A DNA stretch of 64,000 bases from Athripsodes cinereus (lineage: Eukaryota > Arthropoda > Insecta > Trichoptera > Leptoceridae): contig OX388311.1 in NCBI GenBank assembly GCA_947579605.1, positions 28,584,951-28,648,950 on the forward strand. Direction: 5' to 3'. Positions 1 through 11,761 of this stretch are shown one piece after another. The notes under the pieces were generated by a model, which did no database searches, was not told where the DNA came from, and saw only the letters and a program-made list of their open reading frames with translations. A program made the position numbers and the translations under genes. Each line of letters opens with the position of its first letter. Positions within the stretch are counted from its first letter, which is position 1.

Positions 1-33
1 TTTTGCAATAACTTAATCTAGCTCAATTAGCAA

Positions 34-434
34 AATACGCAAGTGAGACGTGGCCATGGTTAAAGAAGGATGAAAGTGACATAAATGCAGTAGAAATGAG
101 ATTGTTGAGAAGGGTGTGGGAAAAAAAGCCTGAGAGATTGTCTGCGTAACAGTGATATACGAAAGGAATGTGGAATGAAAGTAGGTGTGAATGAAACAAG
201 GATGAATGTAAATAAATTAAGATGGTTTGGGCATATGGAAAGAATGAATGAGGACTGAATGGCCAAGAAGGAATATTTGGCTGAGAAAAATGGTGCTCGG
301 ATACGTGGACGTCCGAGGATCGAATGGCAAGAACATGCATGAGGAATTGTCAGTGACGGAAGCGAAAGATGTATACAAGGATAGAAGGAAGTGGCGCTCG
401 ATCCTTTCTGCCTGTGATGGTATATATGTATGTA
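34..434 (+). mobile_element. RTE-a LINE, degenerate 3' fragment
   Basis: This stretch matches the last part of the reverse transcriptase ORF of the RTE-a copy at 7521-8797, on the opposite strand. Readable pieces include WLKKDES-like, RMNVNKLRWFGHMERMN-like and KDRRKWRSILSA-like residues, but with frame changes and an internal deletion near 340 that removes the usual QDGHVLS...RRACM segment. It ends in a short ATGTATGTA run, the decayed microsatellite tail. It codes for nothing today. The 5' boundary is approximate. Confidence 0.8.
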
Positions 435-1140
435 ATCTAGCTCACAGCCTACTTCGTATTCATTATGTAGCTTATTATAACACTTAAATTACTTACTTCA
501 AGGCTGCTTATTAATCAACCCTTAATGAATCACAATTTCTCCGCTCCTGATAGTTTAATGCGGTAATTCATTTTTTAATTAAGTTTATTATTAACGAAGT
601 TGTGTGAACTACTAAAATATTTTTTTCTGTTACTTCTAAAACCAAAAATCACCACTTGAAAAACAACATTACACTCATTTGATGTAAATTACTTTTAATT
701 ATGAAATCATTTTAATTAATTTATCAAACAATACACAACGTGTATACGCGGTAATATAATGTATAAAAAAAAAACTAAACACCACAAAGTAGGTACACAA
801 AACGTTTTGAGATATTGCATGTTTCATCGTCACCATACGCAAGAAAACTGATGTACCCAGATCTACAGAAGAGTATTTTTGGACTTCGTAAATCTTAACT
901 ACAAAAAATGTGTGTCCGAAAACAACCTAATCTTTCAATATAAGATAGGCAGCATAAGAAATACATGGATAGGTTGAAATAGTAGGTATATATATCAACA
1001 TCTGGAATATTATACTATACTAGGTCCTAGAACAATGTACACCCAATATCACTATATACACCCCTACACAATACTATATATATTGCAATGTTATCTATAG
1101 ACAGCTGAGTGAGGCATACGGATATTAGAAATGCGTTATT
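435..1140. other. AT-rich intergenic sequence
   Basis: No gene, recognisable element or strong repeat seen. Short A/T runs only. Confidence 0.5.
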
Positions 1141-1141
1141 G

Positions 1142-1165
1142 GGTTCAAGATTTGTATCTTGAACC
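1142..1165. repeat. Short perfect hairpin
   Basis: GGTTCAAGAT and ATCTTGAACC form 10-bp arms around a 4-nt loop. Flanking GAGTGAG and CTACTCACGC extend the symmetry weakly. Probably part of an old inverted-repeat element; function unknown. Confidence 0.5.
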
Positions 1166-1567
1166 TACTCACGCAAGAATGCATCGAGTGCGAAGATACA
1201 AAACTGCATATAAAAGAAAGGGATAGAAAATCCAATGAACCAGTACAAGGGATAAAATCTATAGAAATTGCGCCATTTATGCTAAGGATAAGGACCATGG
1301 TATACATTATGAAGTATTTTAAAGTAGGTACGTATGTATATACTGAGACATTATGGGCACAGCTATGTGAATTGATGAATGAACGTTGTATATGTATATA
1401 TTAGTCATGGACCTAAATAGAGTCCAGTAGGACCAATATAATAACATCCATGATATTAGTATAGCTACAGGAGCGTAGGTACCTGCTAGCTTTGGGATAA
1501 AGTTTTTATATACATACCTACATAGGTAAGTAGATACTAGATAGGTTGTACATATTTTTTACTATGT
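1166..1567. other. Intergenic sequence before the RTE-b insertion
   Basis: A small open frame (1159-1404) shows no recognisable domain and is probably chance. The sequence is rich in TAGGTA/GGTACC-like words. Confidence 0.4.
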
Positions 1568-4507
1568 AGGTTTGAGTGACTATACCGCCAAGATAGCGAG
1601 TGACTATGGGTTAGACCTGCTAGGTGTGTCTGAGGCACGTCTTTTGGATTGTGGTAGGAGTGAGGCGGGGAACTATTCCATGATTCACTCTGGCCACAAG
1701 ACAAAACACAAGCATGGTGTCGCCTTGCTAATGAGCAAACGGGCCGCCGGCTCGCTGCTTGATTGGGGACCCATCTCCGACAGGCTACTACGCGCCTCGT
1801 TTAGGGCAACGGGTGACCCGTTGACGGTACTTTTGTGTTATGCCCCCACAGAGGATGCGGAGGGGACGGTCAAGGACAGTTTTTATGACTGTCTGGCAGC
1901 CGTCACATCCAAAATTCCTAAAAGGCATAGGATCGTTGTGATGGGCGATTTTAATGCCAAAGTAGGCAACGACCCACTAAACGGTCCTGGCGTAATGGGG
2001 GGGCATGGCATGGGAGTGCTAAATGACAACGGCTCCCGTCTTATAGAGTATGCAACACTCCAAGGACTTATTATTGGAGGAACACTGTTTCCTCACAAGG
2101 ATATCCACAAATACACATGGACCTCACCTGATGGACGTACCAGAAACCAAATTGATCATCTTTTGGTTAAGGCCCGAGACCGCTCTGATCTACAGGATGT
2201 CAGGACATTTCGTGGAGCGGACCTGAAAACAGATCATGAGCTCCTTGTCGGAGCCATGAAGCTAAGGTTCAATAAATTTGCAAGACCAGCTGCACCGCGA
2301 GTGTTTGACGTCTGTGGGTTAGGGAATATTCGGTCTCGCATGAAGTATGAGGCTGAGCTGCACCAAGGATTTGAACTCTCTCGGTATCTTTCCGATAATG
2401 ACTCAGTAGAGTCGGCCTGGGAGGAGTTCCAGAGAGTGGTGAAGGCTGCAGAGGTTGCGTCCATTGGGTTCAAAGAGAGGAACAAACCACCATGGGTGTC
2501 TATGGAGTCCTGGGGATATATTCAAGATCGCCAAAAAGTCAAAATACTCAGAGATGCTGAAAAGTCACCTACGAAACTGGAGGCCCTAAGAAATTCGTAC
2601 AGAGAGCTAGACCACCTGGTAAAGCAATCTGTGCGCAAAGACAGACGACGTGATGTCGAAGCCAAAATACAGCTTGCACAAACTGCCGCGGCCAGGAATG
2701 ACTCGAAGACTCTCTTTGAAATTACCCGCATGTTAGGAGGAAGAGGTCAGAATAAGACTGCTGACTCAATTAATGATAGCAGTGGAAACCTGATCTCTGC
2801 CCCTGACTTAGTAAGAGGAAGATGGAGAGAACACTTTGAGTTCATTCTAAACCGACCAGATCCCTCCTCACCTTTTGATGTTGGCAATGAGGATGGCGAC
2901 CTAGATATCCCACAGGTATCTGGGATAGCCGAAACCCCCCCAACACATGAGGAGATTGAGGCAGCTGTAAAAAGGCTAAAAAACAACAAGGCCCCAGGTC
3001 AGGATGGAATCCACGCAGAGCTCCTTAAGTATGGCATGAATGCGCTTATCCACCCACTGTACCATCTCTTTAACAAGGTGTGGAATGAGGAGCTCTGCCC
3101 GAAAGATGGAGAAATGGATCCATCGTGACACTTTTCAAGAAGGGAAACCCACTGGAATGCGGAAACTACCGTGGCATCACACTACTTAGTGTGCCCGGTA
3201 AAGTTCTCTCACAAATCATATTGAGTCGTATTCAAAAACCAGTATGGCATCTCTGAGAAAGCAACAATGCGGGTTTGTGCCTGGCAAGTCCTGTTCGGAC
3301 GCAATTTTCTGTGCCAGATGCGTACTTCAACAGTCGCAAGAGTTCAACTCACCGCTTGCATGTTGCTTCATTGACTACGAAAAAGCTTTTGACAGCCCCC
3401 ACAGACCAACCATATGGAAAATACTGGCCGCGTATGGCATCCCGCCCAAGGTGGTAACCATGATCAAAGCCCTGCATATGGACTCTGAATGTTCTGTCAG
3501 AACATCAAGTGGTCCAACTGACACCTTCAGGATCACCACTGAAGTCCGGCAGGGCTGTGTATTTGCACCTTTTATCTTTGCCATAATTATGGACTACCTG
3601 CTCAGAAAATCTATTCTGGGCCTTGGCGGTGTGCCTTTATCACAGCGTGAAAACAGTGAGACGTCTGTGGGAGTGCTGCACGATCTTGAATATGCGGATG
3701 ATCTAGCCCTTTTTGATACATCTGTGGACGGATTACAGTGCAACGCTAATGCTCTTTATGAAAATTCCTTGCGCCTTGGCCTTCGTATCAACGCTGGTAA
3801 AACGGAGTACATTATGTAATAGTACATGCGCGAGTACTCACACCCCACTAATGGTTGGTAATTCCCAAATATCTCAGGTTAGCAAATTCAGGTACCTGGG
3901 AGCAACCATAACGCCAGAGGGTGATCTCCGGTCGGAATTACCAATCCGCATAGGGGCAGCTAGTGGGGCTTTCAATAACATGAACAAAGTTTGGAAGGCG
4001 TCTGGACTCAACATCAGGACAAAATGTCGCTTGTTCAATGCGTGCATCATCCCAATCCTTCTATATGGCTGTGAGTCTTGGCACTTAACCAAGGCTCAGG
4101 AGCGGAAGATACTAAGCTTTGAAAACGGGTGTCTTAGAAGGATTTTGGATGTCAAATGGTATGAACATGTTACAAATGATGCTGTGCGCCGGCGCACCCA
4201 GCAGAGACCTGTAATCTCCGTAATACAGGAGAGACGATGGTCCTGGCTGGGACATGTTTTGAGAATGCCTAATGATAGTTGGCCAAAAAGAGCACTGTTT
4301 TTCCGTCCGCAGGGGTTCCGTCGGCCCGGGCGTCCCTCTTTCACAATACACCGTTCCTATGACAACGATATCAGAGCGCAAGGAATGTCGTGGAAAGAGG
4401 TGATGCAATTGGCACAGAGACGCTCTGAATGGAGGAGGCTGGTTTCTGCCCTGTGCTCCCGAGAGGAGCGTTGAGGGCGATGATGATGATGATGATGAGG
4501 TTTGAGT
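1568..4507 (+). mobile_element. RTE-b LINE insertion with target-site duplication
   Basis: The direct repeat AGGTTTGAGT at 1568-1577 and 4498-4507 brackets a 2.9 kb insertion. The insertion ends in a (GAT)n tail right after the stop of the last reading frame, which is how RTE-clade elements end: a very short 3' UTR plus a microsatellite. The 5' end starts inside the endonuclease domain, so the copy is slightly 5'-truncated. Truncated copies of the same family lie at 6355-6460, 10648-10819, 35929-36236 and, in reverse, at 60015-60155. Confidence 0.9.
1578..4474 (+). pseudogene. RTE-type endonuclease/reverse transcriptase, frameshifted
   Basis: The product would be the single RTE polyprotein that nicks target DNA and reverse transcribes its own RNA. 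The first frame (to about 3110) holds an APE-like endonuclease: GVSEARL, VVMGDFNAKVG, NQIDHLL and TDHELL, then a linker and the start of the RT (NKAPGQDGIHAELL). About 3110-3245 continues in a second frame (LFKKGNPLECGNYRGITLL). The palm, 3244-3819, is in a third: CGFVPGKSCSDAI, FIDYEKAFDS, VRQGCVFAP, YADD. The C-terminal part (about 3838-4474) is back in the second frame, with SKFRYLGATITPEG, ILLYGCESW, WLGHVLRMPNDSWP and REER at the end. At least three frameshifts and a missing N-terminus make it non-functional. The leading codon at 1572 belongs to the target duplication, so it is not a real start. Confidence 0.88.
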
Positions 4508-5294
4508 ATTGCATAACCAAAACAATTTGCGCGCGAGATTTAAAAATACATATTATTATGAATGTTACTTTTGATTACGTATTTGGGCATTACTTGGCGG
4601 CCTTGGCGCCCTGGTTTCCTGCACCAAGTGTACCTATGGTGGATCCGGCGCTGGCTATCTTCTGCCGACAGAGTATTAATAATAATAACAGCATTAAAAT
4701 CACAGTCAAATAAAATTCATGTGTTCATTCACAATATGTGTTGCCTCTGACAATTGAGTGTCTTATGTCTTAATTTGGGACTAGCTCGATCTGTATGAAC
4801 TATCAATGTTAAATCTGTTGCGCTATGTTAAATCAACGTTGGTTTCACCTAAACTTTTGAGCAAGTGAAGTCCAGTTTCCGATTGTGTTAAAAAGTCATT
4901 TTAATATCATCACAAGCTTTTCAGGATTCTGGAAATTCAGATGTTATAAGTTATTGTTGTCAGTAAGCATCAACAATAGAAATAATATAATTTAAATTAT
5001 TTTAATATGTGTTATCATTGAATAAAAGCTTCGGGAGTAAGTTCCTAATCTGTAATACACGTGCAATCTGCATACAGAGTATCTCAACACTCACAGATGG
5101 CTTTAAGACTTACAGATTAAAGAAAAAATATATAACTATGAAGATGCAGGTGTTTTGAAAAATAATAAAAACATCTTTATAAAAATATACATACTATTGT
5201 ATGTATGTATGGTGTTGTATGTAACAGCGTGCTTATTGCCTAGAGACATTCTCTTCCAATAAACCTGTATATAATTATTATTGTGACATTAATT
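4508..5294. other. Intergenic; one GC-rich patch of unknown origin
   Basis: 4590-4670 is markedly richer in GC than its surroundings and is followed by TAATAATAATAA, which looks like a LINE or SINE 3' end with its tail. I cannot assign a family. The rest is plain AT-rich sequence. Confidence 0.35.
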
Positions 5295-5298
5295 TTTT

Positions 5299-5340
<42 letters not shown>

Positions 5341-5355
5341 TAATAAATAATATAT
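5295..5355. repeat. (AAT)n / (AAAT)n microsatellite
   Basis: About nine TAA units are followed by AAATA units. It may be the tail of a lost retroelement or a simple repeat. Confidence 0.85.
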
Positions 5356-5594
5356 AATATATTTTTTTATAAGAACAGAGAATAACAGATATAATAGCTG
5401 ATAAGTTCACTAAATTTCAGGAGGTGCATAATTTCAGAAAACCTTTGCAAGAGGATCAGTTGTCATCTGAAAAATTTGTAAAATAAACCCCTATATATAT
5501 TTTTTTTGAAAAGATATATCTGGGTTTTGTTATAAACCCATATACAACCTTATACACCTTTCACAGTAATATAAAAGCTTGAAAAGGGGAATTT

Positions 5595-5650
5595 GCCGGC
5601 ACCTGGGATCGAACCCCGGACCCCGGAGACTCTACCTCCAGGCTACCGAC
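5595..5650 (-). ncRNA. tRNA-like SINE head (pol III boxes)
   Basis: Read on the minus strand, GTCGGTA at the start can pair with TGCCGGC at the end as a 7-bp acceptor-like stem with G-U pairs. GGTAGCCTGGAGGTAGAG resembles an A box, and GGGGTTCGATCCC matches the B-box consensus GGTTCGANTCC. At 56 nt it is too short for a tRNA, and the T-arm stem is mismatched. It therefore looks like the head of a tRNA-derived SINE or a decayed tRNA pseudogene. The same GTCGGTAGCCTGG start recurs at about 33354-33366. Confidence 0.5.
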
Positions 5651-5659
5651 GAATATTAA

Positions 5660-6354
5660 ATCTTAAACAAAATGTAAAAATTTAGAGTGCAAGCGAAATT
5701 CTCAAAACTGAGACCATATTGAAGGCTGCGGACTCTTATGAAAATTATGAGTCCGTATATATTCTGGGGCTTCATAACAGTTAAAGGAGAAATTGAATAC
5801 TCTGTATTGTATAACGATAATCCACTCTATATTATACATTTATGTGCTTAAATAATTAGGTATTTATTTTACATAGGTAATACTCTAATAACGACTTCTG
5901 TTTCCAGTAGATAAACTAGTATGTATGGAGGAGATTAAAAAGGGATTTAATAAAGATATTATTCTCTCCCTTAACAAAACTTTACATTAGCATAATTTAA
6001 TATTCATTTATCAGAGTGACTAAATGAATGTGTGTTTAAACATCAAATTGATTCTGTTAAAATGTGACTTTTGTGTTGTGTACTAAAGCAGAAAGTGTGA
6101 TAATGTTTTTAAACCGGTTTGAATTTATTCCATTATCTCTTTGCAAATTGAAATTGGATCAAAACTAGCGCAGAATCTCTCTGAATTTCTGGCTTTTTTC
6201 CATTATGTAAAATATTTGTATTAAAATAGGCATACGCAGAATAGCCGTTGGATAATATTTTTAATTATTATTTTTGCTATTTTTCATATTTCTTTGATGT
6301 TTTTACAATATAAGAAAAATGAAAACTTTCATGCACAAGATAAGCAACATGATC
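5660..6354. other. AT-rich intergenic sequence
   Basis: No gene or recognisable repeat seen. Confidence 0.45.
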
Positions 6355-6460
6355 TACACATCCCTTTTTCACAATTCATCGTTCCTGTGAAAATGATAAA
6401 AGACTGTAAGGGAGGCTTATTTCTGTCCACTTCTCCTGCGAGGAACGTTCAAGTCGTTCA
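6355..6460 (+). mobile_element. RTE-b LINE, degraded 3' end
   Basis: CCCTTTTTCACAATTCATCG and the later CTTCTCCTGCGAGGAACGTT correspond, with substitutions and a deletion, to 4330-4480 of the RTE-b copy. An old, untranslatable remnant. Confidence 0.65.
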
Positions 6461-6690
6461 GTAGTTTCAATTATTTAATCACAGCAAATCTTTAAATCAT
6501 TTTTTTTTTGCTTATTTGTTATTAAGTATGATTGGGATTTTTTTAATTTCCCTAAAAACGATGTATTTAAGTAAAAAATGGGTAAAATACATAATATATG
6601 TGCGTGCGCCATCCATTTGAGAGAATTCTCGATTTTTATATTCTTTTTTTTTTTAATTTTTCATATATATTGTAATATCTATCTAACTTT
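6461..6690. other. AT-rich sequence
   Basis: Homopolymer-rich; nothing identified. Confidence 0.4.
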
Positions 6691-6780
6691 ACCATCACGC
6701 CGATTGCCACAAATGGGGTAGCTGGTGAACCAACTGCGTTTAGTGAACATATAGGTTGTCATGAAATTGCGATCTTTCAA
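6691..6780 (-). mobile_element. S-repeat fragment
   Basis: ACCATCACGCCG, CCACAAATGGGGTAGC and the following bases match the 3' end of the S-repeat family described at 28290-28510. Confidence 0.6.
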
Positions 6781-7484
6781 ATAGGCATCATCATTTTTTG
6801 CAGCAAACTTTTATCCTCCTTCAATTGAAGCAGTTGTAAAGTAAAACTACGGAACATTCGTGGGATATATTGATATTAATGAATATTACCGTAGATACTT
6901 AAAAAAAACTGCTTTTTTACATAAATTTTTGTACGGAAAATCATCACAAAATCGCAAACGCAAACGTCAGATGATATTACATTTTTAGAAGTGTATTATA
7001 AACATCAATTATTTATTTTTTCTATGTCTCAACTCTTCTTGTATTTTCATTATTATTATTGATATGATACAAAAAAGTCGTAACATTATACAAATCTGCA
7101 ATAAAAAATGTCGTTATGTGGTTATCGTATTTTTATATTATTTCAGTTTATATCCCAAAATATAAAAATAATAGATACCTACAATATCATTGAAAACATA
7201 ACCCCAATAGAAATGTGTACTTGAGTACAAAATTGTCATTTTCTGTTTTGGAATATTTTGTGAACTGCTCTTCCGAAAAATAGTGAGTAGAACGAGACTT
7301 GTTGGACATGATCAAACGAGACATATTTCTATGAACTGATTCCCTTTTGTGTTTTATTCCTGGCCAATTTCTGTTTTCCAACTGTGTTGTGAATGAGAAA
7401 TTTGATTTGTATGATTGTATATTTTTAAACATGTAAAAGGCTCACGCCGTGGATTTTTAAATAAATATATAAATGATCTTCAGA
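6781..7484. other. AT-rich intergenic sequence
   Basis: A small minus-strand open frame at 7187-7432 has no recognisable domain and is likely chance. Confidence 0.4.
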
Positions 7485-8811
7485 ATTGAGGGACTTACAT
7501 ACATACATACATACATACCATCACGCCGCTTCCCTCGCGGGGTAGGCAGAAAGGATCGAGCGCCACTTCCTTCTATCTTTGCATACATCTTTCGCTTCCG
7601 TCACTGTCATACAATTCCTCATGCATGCTCTCCTGTTCAATGTGCTCAACACGTGACCGTCCTGTAGGATTTGATTTAAATGATCTTGCCATTTAATCCT
7701 CGGACGTCCACGTCTCCGAGCACCATTCCTCTCAGACAAATATATCTTCTTAGTCATTCTGTCCTCATTCATTCTTTCCACGTGCCCAAACCATCTTAAC
7801 TTATTTACATTCATCCTTGTTATTACACCAACTTTCATTCCACATTCCTTTCGTATATCAATGTTACGCACACGATCTCTCAGACTTTTACCACACATCC
7901 TTCTCAACGATCTCATTTCCACTGCATTTATGCCACTTTCATCCTTCTTTAACCATGTCCACGTCTCACTTGCATACATAAGTGTTGGCACTAAGATAGC
8001 AGAGTGCACCAACCTTTTAGCTGTGGTGGATATGTTTCTATTTGCAATTATTGGTCGGATTGCACCATTTACCTTATTGCCAGCAACTTTTCTCCTTTCA
8101 ATATCGCTTTCACACTTCCCATCTCTCGTGAACAAACTACCTAAGTACAGACATTCGTCAACTTGCTCTAACACTTCGTTGTCAATCATCACCTGGCATA
8201 CTGTTCTCTCACTTCCTCTTTCAAACACCATGATTTTTGTCTTTTTTGCATTCATTCTCAATCCATTAATCGCACAATTTTCATACACACACGTCATCAT
8301 TCGCTGTAGATCACTTTCACTTTCAGCCATCAATACCAAATCATCGGCAAACATTAACGCTCTTACATTCATCCCATTCATATCAACACCTACATTCATT
8401 TCTTTCAATGGACGAATACAATGATCAATGTATAGGTTAAAAAGCCATGGCGACATAACGCACCCTTGTTTTACTCCTTTTGTCAGTGTGAACCATTCCG
8501 ACAGGTTATTGTTCACTCTAACACACGCAGAACTTCCTGTATATAGGGACGCAATGGCGCGAATTAGCTGACTACCCACCCCACACATTGATAGTACTTG
8601 CCACATTTTCTCACGATCTACTCTATCATAAGCCTTTTCAAGATCAACAAACGCGCAGAAAAGCTTCTGGTGTTTCTCCAGGAGCTTCTCTGTCACCATT
8701 CGCAGGGAGAAAATCTGGTCCACACATCCTCTACCACTCTGAAAGGCACCTTGCACATCCCATACATTCGTCTCAGTTACTTTTCGAACTCTGAGGGATT
8801 GAGGGACTTAC
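7485..8811 (-). mobile_element. RTE-a LINE, 5'-truncated, 14-bp target-site duplication
   Basis: ATTGAGGGACTTAC occurs at 7485-7498 and again at 8798-8811, bracketing the insertion. Reading on the minus strand, the element starts inside the RT at 8797 and ends in a (GTAT)n tail at about 7499-7518, immediately beyond the stop codon. The near-perfect frame and exact duplication indicate a fairly recent insertion. Confidence 0.92.
7521..8797 (-). pseudogene. RTE-a reverse transcriptase, C-terminal part
   Basis: This frame is open from the truncation point (VRKVTETNVWDVQGAFQ...) to the stop. The RT palm motifs are present in order: FVDLEKAYDRVD, VKQGCVMSPWLFN and FADDLVLMA (the YADD box is FADD). 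The thumb and C-terminal segment follow: ECLYLGSLFTRDG, LMYASETWTW, LRWFGHVERMNEDR, RRRGRPRIKW, then KDRRKWRSILSAYPAREAA at the end. The endonuclease domain and RT fingers are missing through 5' truncation, so it cannot act alone. The apparent start at 8756 is not a true initiation site; homology continues upstream to 8797. The family is RTE clade by motif order and by the microsatellite tail. Confidence 0.88.
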
Positions 8812-9284
8812 GGAGAAGAAAAAAGAAAAAAAAGTAGGTAGTTATGTTTCCTCGTTATAACAAAATCATACATTTTCATTCAATCTCAAATATAAAAAAA
8901 AATACCATTTTACACCACATCGACAAATATTGTTTTATCTGAGTTCAAAGAAGGGTAGGTGATATTATTTGCGTAATGGCTTCTGAATAAATACATGGCA
9001 TCATCTGTTTCACGTTATACTGAAGATGTCTTGTTAAAAGAGCACGGGGTTAAGAATTATGTGCTACATAAGGGGCAAAAGATTTACTGTTTACAATACG
9101 ACTTTACGACACGGGAATAATATTGCAATCAGAGAAAAAAGAAAAAGTTTTCGAGTGTTCTATGAATGAAAGGTATTATAACCTCTGTCCTTTCCATGTG
9201 ACCAGCCCATTTCCGTTAAATCTGTAAGACATTATCAAAAATATCAATAACTTTTATCATATATCGGATTAAGTCTGTTTCATA
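8812..9284. other. AT-rich intergenic sequence
   Basis: Nothing identified beyond A-rich tracts. Confidence 0.4.
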
Positions 9285-9395
9285 AGGTAATTTATTTATT
9301 TTTACAATGTATACAGGATCAGATACTCAATTATAGTACATGATAACAAATTACAAAATCACATTTATAAAAGTTAAGATCCTAAATTTACCTGA
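9285..9395 (-). mobile_element. Possible LINE 3' tail
   Basis: TTATTTATTTTTACAATGTATAC followed by AT-rich sequence resembles, in reverse, the AATAAA/(AAATA)n end of the CR1/L2-like LINEs in this window (compare 31780-31850). Weak. Confidence 0.35.
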
Positions 9396-9544
9396 TGGGT
9401 TTTCAAAATCATCAAAGTTTAAAACAAAAACACCATAAAATGCATTTAAATTAATAAATAAGATGAGAAGATTCAAGTGAACGAATTAATCAAGACTAAG
9501 TGAACAAAACAACGTAATATGGTAATAACGTTTACCATCTATCA

Positions 9545-9725
9545 TTTTCCTGTGTTATCATGGCATCTCCCACGAATGAGATAGCCAGCTAATTCATTAC
9601 CTTGATAGATGTAATAAGCTAATAAGTTTACTTCTTTGTAAATCGTACATAAAAAAAACAAAGAAATTCAGGATAGGTGACATTCTTCATCGCTGAATTG
9701 AAGATATTCAGTGTCATAGTAGCGT
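9545..9725 (-). mobile_element. S-repeat copy
   Basis: ATCATGGCATCTCCCACGAA...GAGATAGCCAGC, then GAAATTCAGGATAGGTGACA and CATCGCTGAATTGAAGATAT, follow the order seen at 18525-18735. Diverged. Confidence 0.6.
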
Positions 9726-9766
9726 GCCTTTCATATACCTAATCAAAGCGTAGCATGCTTACAAAA

Positions 9767-10190
9767 GAATATACTAGTGATGTAACGAATGAGTGATTTT
9801 GGATATTCGCGAATGTGAATGCGAATGCGAATATTTGTTGCCGACATTCGCGAATGCGAATAGCGAATATTGACTTGCTTAAATTTCTACAATTGCTCAA
9901 ACATCAATATTTCTACCCCCCGTCGCCGAATTTTCAAAATGGTATAGGAGTTTAAAATATTTCTTAACTCCTCGGTTTTCTTAAAGAATATTTTCTTGCA
10001 ATACCTTTTTCTACAATGTACCGGGTAAGTATCCGTTACTTTACCGAATATCCGATATTTTATTACCAAAATAATATTCGCAAAACATTCGCATATTCTT
10101 TTGCGAATACGAATGCGAATACTTTGAAATATGCGAATATTCGCGAACGCGAATGTGAATACGAATATTCGTTACATCACTAGAATATAC
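9767..10190. mobile_element. hAT-type non-autonomous element with 8-bp duplication
   Basis: The body is 9775-10182, with terminal inverted repeat TAGTGATGTAACGAAT at both ends. GAATATAC is duplicated exactly at 9767-9774 and 10183-10190. An 8-bp target duplication with a central TA and termini of the YARNG type point to the hAT superfamily. The interior holds many GCGAAT/ATTCGC words near both ends and, at 9900-10067, the shared module that also sits in other elements (see findings). No transposase is encoded. Confidence 0.9.
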
Positions 10191-10410
10191 TTATACATAC
10201 CATCACGCCGCACATCATAGACAGAGAGAACGATACGCCATACACATTTATCCTTAAATACTTCTTTGGTTTCTAATACATGCAATCCAATGCTCTTACT
10301 TAACACACGGCTGTCCTTGAGAATTAAATCCACCTGCTGAAGTCATGTGGTTTTACCCACACCCCCACTTTCAGATAGGTATATCCCCTTTGTCATCCTA
10401 TTTTCATCCG
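10191..10410 (-). mobile_element. RTE-a LINE 3' fragment
   Basis: ATACATACCATCACGCCG begins the reversed tail. Downstream sequence matches the RTE-a C-terminus with many changes (reverse of ...LSKxNRxCM... and the TKGIYL-like stretch). Degraded. Confidence 0.7.
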
Positions 10411-10647
10411 TTCCTGCAAAAGGAAAGCTGGGTATTGTCTATAATTGTTTTACAAAAACGTTGAGATCGTGATGTATCCCAAATTCTTATACCAAATTGT
10501 AAATTTTGCGATGGATAGAGGGGTAGATATTTAAAAATCGTATGTTTTCTTAATTTCATTTACTAACGGTAATGCTAAATTTTTATAAAGAATTCATAGC
10601 CAATAAAAATAGCTCTAGTTCCACCACAGTATCTGATTGAGATGAAA

Positions 10648-10819
10648 CAGGCGTCCCTCTTTCACAATACACCGTTCCTATGACAACGACATCAGATCGC
10701 AGGGAATGTCTTGGAAAGAGGTGACGCAATTGGCGCAGAGGCGCTCTGAATGGAGGAGGCTGGTTTCTGCACTGTGCTCCCGAGAGGAGCGTTGAGGGCT
10801 ATGATGATGATGATGATTT
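10648..10819 (+). mobile_element. RTE-b LINE 3' end, 5'-truncated
   Basis: GGCGTCCCTCTTTCACAATA to GAGAGGAGCGTTGAGGGC is nearly identical to 4328-4480 of the RTE-b copy, and ends in (GAT)n. It encodes only the last ~50 residues (…EWRRLVSALCSREER). Confidence 0.88.
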
Positions 10820-11437
10820 GAGTGAGATATTTTAAAAATACCTGCCTTTCACAAAACATCCAAAAACTTTGAGACTAAATTTTACTAAAATTCTGCTCTA
10901 CATACATATTATTATGAACGTATTATGTAACAAATTCTGTCATCTGTGAAACATCCAAGGTTGGACATTTTAGATATAATATACAATAGTAATATTATGT
11001 CTAGTAGACTGAGAGAAGTAGACTTCGCCACAAACTATCGATAACAGTTTGAAAACGTTTATATAACAATAGATAGAGGTAGTAAGACTTCACAATATTA
11101 ATATTATTAATATTATCAAATTACTTGCTACTATTGCTCCAGACTAAATTTCAATCGACCCTAAAAGTAATATTCGAGTCAGTTTGAAGGTATGTTTATA
11201 ATCATTATGTTCTTTATGCTCATCTTTAAGAATGGAAATTTATTAATTAAGTCAACAAATACAATCATACAATCGAAACGAGTAAGAAAAGAATTATCCA
11301 ACTGGGTAAACCTTTTCTAGGATAATTTTTAAAATAATAATATTCTCTCTAGTCCCGATTTTTAGAGATGGAAGTAAAATTAGACATGGAAGTAAAATTA
11401 GACATTTATATGATAGACAATTAATATGTGTTATGAT
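10820..11437. other. AT-rich intergenic sequence
   Basis: 10825-10870 contains AATACCTGCCTTTCAC, a motif of the S-repeat 5' part read in reverse. Otherwise nothing identified. Confidence 0.4.
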
Positions 11438-11701
11438 TTTTTTAGATTATTATGTAATTATTGTTATTTTTTGAGCTTTTTATTTGCTACCGCGGTTTCG
11501 GTGGAGCGTCCACCATTAACGAGCGTTAATCTAAAACTTTTAATATAAGAGAACTTTTTAATATAATAAAGAAAGTTTTTAATATAATAATATAAAAAAA
11601 AGTATTAGATTAACGCTCGTTAATGGTGGACGCTCCACCGAAACCGCGGTAGCAAATAAAAAGCTCAAAAAATAACAATAATTACATAATAATCTAAAAA
11701 A
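11438..11701. repeat. Perfect 97-bp inverted repeat (70-bp spacer)
   Basis: Arms 11438-11534 and 11605-11701 are exact reverse complements as far as I can check base by base. Each arm includes GGTGGAGCGTCCACC, itself a small palindrome, and GCTACCGCGGTTTCGG. A diverged single arm recurs at 16884-16935, and the adjoining sequence at 11708-11758 recurs inverted at about 15185-15245 inside a Harbinger element. This is therefore likely a palindromic non-autonomous relative of that element. Confidence 0.9.
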
Positions 11702-11761
11702 TCTTATCATGTCTAGAAATAGTTATATAGTTAATGCCGAAAACATAAACAAAGTGATTAA
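11702..11761 (+). mobile_element. Harbinger-related segment
   Basis: ATGTCTAGAAATAGTTATAT...AAACAAAGTGAT matches, in reverse, 15185-15245 near the left end of the Harbinger element at 15150-16890. Confidence 0.65.

Noticed and set aside
7861..8424. A 187-codon + strand frame opposite RTE-a
   Set aside because: Antisense shadow of the reverse transcriptase.
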